From positions 1-64,000 of the forward strand of contig NZ_JADKYX010000025.1 in the NCBI RefSeq assembly GCF_016093545.1: a DNA stretch of 64,000 nucleotides, given 5' to 3'. Positions within the stretch are counted from its first letter, which is position 1; every line of letters begins with the position of its first letter. The notes under the pieces were generated by a model. It was given only the letters and a program-made list of their open reading frames with translations, was not told where the DNA came from and searched no databases. Positions 61,590 through 64,000 of this stretch are shown piece after piece. The DNA comes from Massilia rhizosphaerae. Lineage in GTDB: Bacteria > Pseudomonadota > Gammaproteobacteria > Burkholderiales > Burkholderiaceae_D. The translations under genes and the position numbers were made by a program.

Positions 61590-62816
61590 CTACGCCAACG
61601 CCCGATCGAGCAGCTCGATCCAGTGCTCGACCGGCACCTCGGTCCCCGACTGCAAATGCGCGATGCAGCCGATGTTCGCGGACACGATGCGCTCCGGCCC
61701 CGTCGCTTCCAGGTTCTTCAGCTTGGCGTCGCGCAGGCGCAGCGAGACGTCCTTGTGCAGCACCGAATACGTGCCGGCCGAGCCGCAGCACAAATGGCTG
61801 TCGGCGCACAGCTGCACGTCGACGCCGGCCGTGCGCAACAGTGCCTCGACCTTGCCCCGGACCTGCTGGCCGTGCTGCAGCGTGCACGGCGGGTGATACG
61901 CGACCCGCTGTCCGCCCGGGCGCGCCGCCAGCTTCGCGCGCAACCGTTCCTCGAATCGCGGCAGCACTTCGCTGACGTCCCTGGCCGCGGCGGACACGCG
62001 CGCCGCCTTGGCCGCGTAGGCCGGGTCGTCGGCCAGCGCGTGGCCGTATTCCTTGATCATCGCGCCGCAACCGGAGGCGTTGATCAGGATGGTGTCGACG
62101 CCCTGCTCGAGATACGGCCACCACGCGTCGATGTTGCGCCGCATGTCGGCGCGGCCGCCATCCGCGTCGTTCATGTGCCAGCGGATGGCGCCGCAGCAGC
62201 CGGCGCGGCGGGCCGCCACGATCTGCACGCCGACGGCATCGAACACGCGCGCCGTCGCCGCATTGATGTTCGGGGACATGGCCGGCTGCACGCAGCCTTC
62301 CAGGAACAGCATCTTGTGCGCGTGCTGCGTGCGCGGCCAGACGCCCGCGCCTTGCCGTGCCGGCACCTTGTCCCGCAAGGCCTGCGGCAGCAGCGGGCGC
62401 ACCATCTGGCCCGCCTTCATGGCCGGCGTGAACAGCCAGCGCCGCGGCAGGGTTTCCTTGAGCAGGGTGCGCAACAGGCGCTGGCCCGCGGGCCGCGCCA
62501 CCTGCCGCTCGACCACGCGCCGGCCGATGTCGGCCAGCCGTCCGTACTGCACGCCGGACGGGCAGGTCGATTCGCAGTTGCGGCACGTGAGGCAGTGGTC
62601 CAGGTGGGCCTGCGTCTTGCCGGTGGCGGGACTGCCTTCGAGCACCTGCTTGATCAGGTAGATGCGTCCGCGCGGCCCTTCCAGCTCGTCGCCGGACAGT
62701 TGATAGGTCGGGCACGTGGCGGTGCAGAAGCCGCAATGGACGCATTTGCGCAGGATCGCGTCGGCGTCAAAGCCGTCGCGCGTGCCGCGGATGAAATCGG
62801 CGAGATTGGTTTGCAC
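61590..62816 (-). CDS. glcF: Glycolate oxidase iron-sulfur subunit GlcF
   Basis: 408 residues, like E. coli GlcF. Two [4Fe-4S] motifs, CVHCGFCTATCP and CLTCRNCESTCP, are followed by two CCG domains with EGCVQP...CCGA and PPCTLQHG...CCGSAGTYS. It passes electrons from glycolate oxidation by GlcD/GlcE to the quinone pool. The start is GTG at 62816, with AAGGA upstream and 2 bases after the glcE stop; no suitable ATG exists. Last gene of a glcDEF operon. Confidence 0.93.
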   Translation of the reverse strand: MQTNLADFIRGTRDGFDADAILRKCVHCGFCTATCPTYQLSGDELEGPRGRIYLIKQVLEGSPATGKTQAHLDHCLTCRNCESTCPSGVQYGRLADIGRRVVERQVARPAGQRLLRTLLKETLPRRWLFTPAMKAGQMVRPLLPQALRDKVPARQGAGVWPRTQHAHKMLFLEGCVQPAMSPNINAATARVFDAVGVQIVAARRAGCCGAIRWHMNDADGGRADMRRNIDAWWPYLEQGVDTILINASGCGAMIKEYGHALADDPAYAAKAARVSAAARDVSEVLPRFEERLRAKLAARPGGQRVAYHPPCTLQHGQQVRGKVEALLRTAGVDVQLCADSHLCCGSAGTYSVLHKDVSLRLRDAKLKNLEATGPERIVSANIGCIAHLQSGTEVPVEHWIELLDRALA

Positions 62817-62818
62817 GG

Positions 62819-63877
62819 CTAAAAATCCTTGTACATGCGGCCGCGGTTGAACACCCCGGCCGGGTCGAACGCATTCTTGAGTTGGCGGTGGATCGCGTGG
62901 ACGGCGGGTGCCAGCGGCTGGAACACGCCGGCGCGGCGGTCGCCGCCGCGGAACAACGTCGCGTGGCCGCCGGCCCGCGCTGCCGCCGCGCGGATCGCGC
63001 CGGCATCGGCGTCGGTCCTGAGCCAGCGCTGGGCGCCGCCCCATTCGATCAGTTGCGTGCCCGGCGCGGCCAACGACGGGGCGACGGTCGGCAACGACAG
63101 GCGCCACAGGCCGCCCGGGTCCGTGAAGAACGCACCCTCGTGCTCGCGCAGCGCGCGCCACCAGGCATCCGCATCGTCCAGCGCTTCGCCGCCGATGCGC
63201 GTGCGCGCCGCGTCCACGGCCGAACGCGCGCCGGACAAGCGCACCGTCAGCACGCCGTCGTGCCAGCTGGACGCCGACACGGGCAGCGGCTGCCCGCCCC
63301 ATTCGTTCAGCCGGCGCAACGCGTCGTCCTGCGTGATCTGCAGTTGCACCGTGCATTCCGCGACCGGCCGCGGCAACACCTTCAGCGACACCTCGGCGAT
63401 CAAGCCGAACACGCCGAGCGATCCGGCCAGCAGGCGCGAGACGTCGTAGCCGGCCACGTTCTTCATGACCTTGCCGCCGAAGTGGAGCACCTGCCCCTGC
63501 CCGTCCACCAGCACGGCACCGAGCACGAAGTCGCGCACGGCGCCCGCCGCCTGGCGGCGCGGCCCGGACAACCCGGCGGCGACCGTGCCGCCAATGGTGG
63601 CGCCGGGGCCGAAGTGCGGCGGCTCGAAGGCGAGCATCTGGCCGTGCTGCGCCAGGTGCGCCTCGATCTCGGCCAGCGGCGTGCCGCAGCGCGCGCTGAC
63701 CACGAGTTCCGTCGGTTCGTAGTCCGTGATGCCGCGGTAGGCGGTGGTGTCGAGCACCGTGCCCTGCACGTCCTGGCCGTACCAGTCCTTGCTGCCGCCG
63801 CCGCGGATACACAACGGCGTGCGTGTGGCGGCGGCCTGCACGATGCGGTCGCTGAATTCCTGTAGTGTCGTCGTCAT
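62819..63877 (-). CDS. glcE: Glycolate oxidase FAD-binding subunit GlcE
   Basis: 352 residues, FAD_binding_4/VAO fold: TPLCIRGGGSKDWYG, PTELVVSARCGTPLAEIEAHLAQHGQMLAFEPPHFGPGATIGGTVAAGLSGPRR and GKVMKNVAGYDVSRLLAGSLGVFGLIAEVSLKVLP. It ends KNAFDPAGVFNRGRMYKDF, as usual for GlcE. It forms the glycolate (D-lactate) oxidase complex with GlcD and GlcF. The ATG at 63877 is used; a TTG six bases earlier overlaps the glcD stop. Confidence 0.93.
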   Translation of the reverse strand: MTTTLQEFSDRIVQAAATRTPLCIRGGGSKDWYGQDVQGTVLDTTAYRGITDYEPTELVVSARCGTPLAEIEAHLAQHGQMLAFEPPHFGPGATIGGTVAAGLSGPRRQAAGAVRDFVLGAVLVDGQGQVLHFGGKVMKNVAGYDVSRLLAGSLGVFGLIAEVSLKVLPRPVAECTVQLQITQDDALRRLNEWGGQPLPVSASSWHDGVLTVRLSGARSAVDAARTRIGGEALDDADAWWRALREHEGAFFTDPGGLWRLSLPTVAPSLAAPGTQLIEWGGAQRWLRTDADAGAIRAAAARAGGHATLFRGGDRRAGVFQPLAPAVHAIHRQLKNAFDPAGVFNRGRMYKDF

Positions 63878-63879
63878 CG

Positions 63880-64000
63880 TCAAAAGCGCGAGAGGTTGGG
63901 AAACGGCATCTGCCCGCGCTGCACGTGCATGCGGCCGGATTCGGCGCAGCGGTGCAAGGTGGGGATCGCCTTGTCGGGATTGAGGATGCCGGCCGGGTCG
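63880..64000 (-). CDS. glcD: Glycolate oxidase subunit GlcD, 3' end only
   Basis: The last 40 codons of the gene lie in the window: DPAGILNPDKAIPTLHRCAE, then SGRMHVQRGQMPFPNLSRF and a stop. DP-GI-NP-K-(I/V)PTLHRCAE is the typical GlcD C-terminus. The gene continues past base 64000. It precedes glcE by 2 bases. Confidence 0.9.
   Translation of the reverse strand, partial: DPAGILNPDKAIPTLHRCAESGRMHVQRGQMPFPNLSRF

Overview
The window is high-GC, gene-dense, single-chromosome-like DNA from a Gram-negative bacterium. Gene content suggests a betaproteobacterium of the Oxalobacteraceae (Massilia/Telluria/Duganella-like). The pointers are a Xanthomonas/Caulobacter-type TonB receptor next to a GH20 hexosaminidase, DUF2905, DUF3016 and host-attachment proteins, a stand-alone extra IF-1, many sensor kinases, glcDEF and GGGGTCAGAGCAC-type interspersed repeats. 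The genus is an inference from gene content, not a database result. I see no tRNA, rRNA, CRISPR array, prophage or complete insertion sequence.

Layout. 1-3390 (-): the N-terminal part of a giant protein made almost entirely of an eight-residue repeat, cut by the window edge. 3940-7454: AraC/GyrI-like regulator, DUF2058 protein, a ribbon-helix-helix regulator paired with a PHB-depolymerase-family esterase, and infA. 7457-13861 (-): a tightly overlapping glycan-use operon (TonB receptor, GH20 beta-N-acetylhexosaminidase, AmpG-like MFS permease). 14029-19232: DUF2905, host attachment protein, chemotaxis receptor, multi-PAS histidine kinase. 19232-19499: a cluster of REP-like repeats. 19500-32248: a sialate O-acetylesterase, a Ser/Gly/Thr-rich secreted protein, a beta-lactamase-fold lipoprotein, an LLM flavin oxidoreductase, a YecD-type hydrolase, M1 and M16 peptidases, a Tat-exported DUF882 protein and two small envelope proteins.

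32298-43512 is one functional block. It has a GntR/UTRA regulator, an APS-reductase-like flavoprotein (AprA-like) and ferredoxin (AprB-like), a HEAT-repeat protein and a second ferredoxin. These are followed by a NitT/TauT-type ABC importer whose binding protein carries a NosL-like C-terminal domain, then a DUF971 protein, ferredoxin-NADP reductase, EtfB and EtfA. A TSUP exporter ends the block. The flavoprotein gene and the TSUP gene carry the same 28-bp dyad (13-2-13) over their -10 boxes, so both are probably controlled by one regulator. The simplest reading is uptake and reductive or oxygenative breakdown of a sulfur compound (compare asfABC arylsulfonate genes), but the substrate is not shown by the sequence.

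43559-52952 holds an NTF2-like protein, a thioesterase, an ECF sigma factor with a membrane protein and a secreted protein, DUF3016, an endonuclease VIII-like glycosylase, a DUF3369/HD-GYP response regulator, a hybrid histidine kinase, a lipoprotein and a PPC/DUF296 protein.

53128-58662 looks like a rearranged accessory spot. A 1622-residue protein with an N-terminal DUF4157 metalloprotease-like domain and a C-terminal OTU-like cysteine protease domain lies between two gene remnants, polX PHP-domain and DegT-type aminotransferase. DUF4157 is a hallmark of cargo of extracellular contractile injection systems, so this is a candidate eukaryote-directed effector. No injection-system structural genes are in the window. 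The end (58666-64000, -) holds a double-GAF histidine kinase, two small hypothetical genes and glcF, glcE and the 3' end of glcD.
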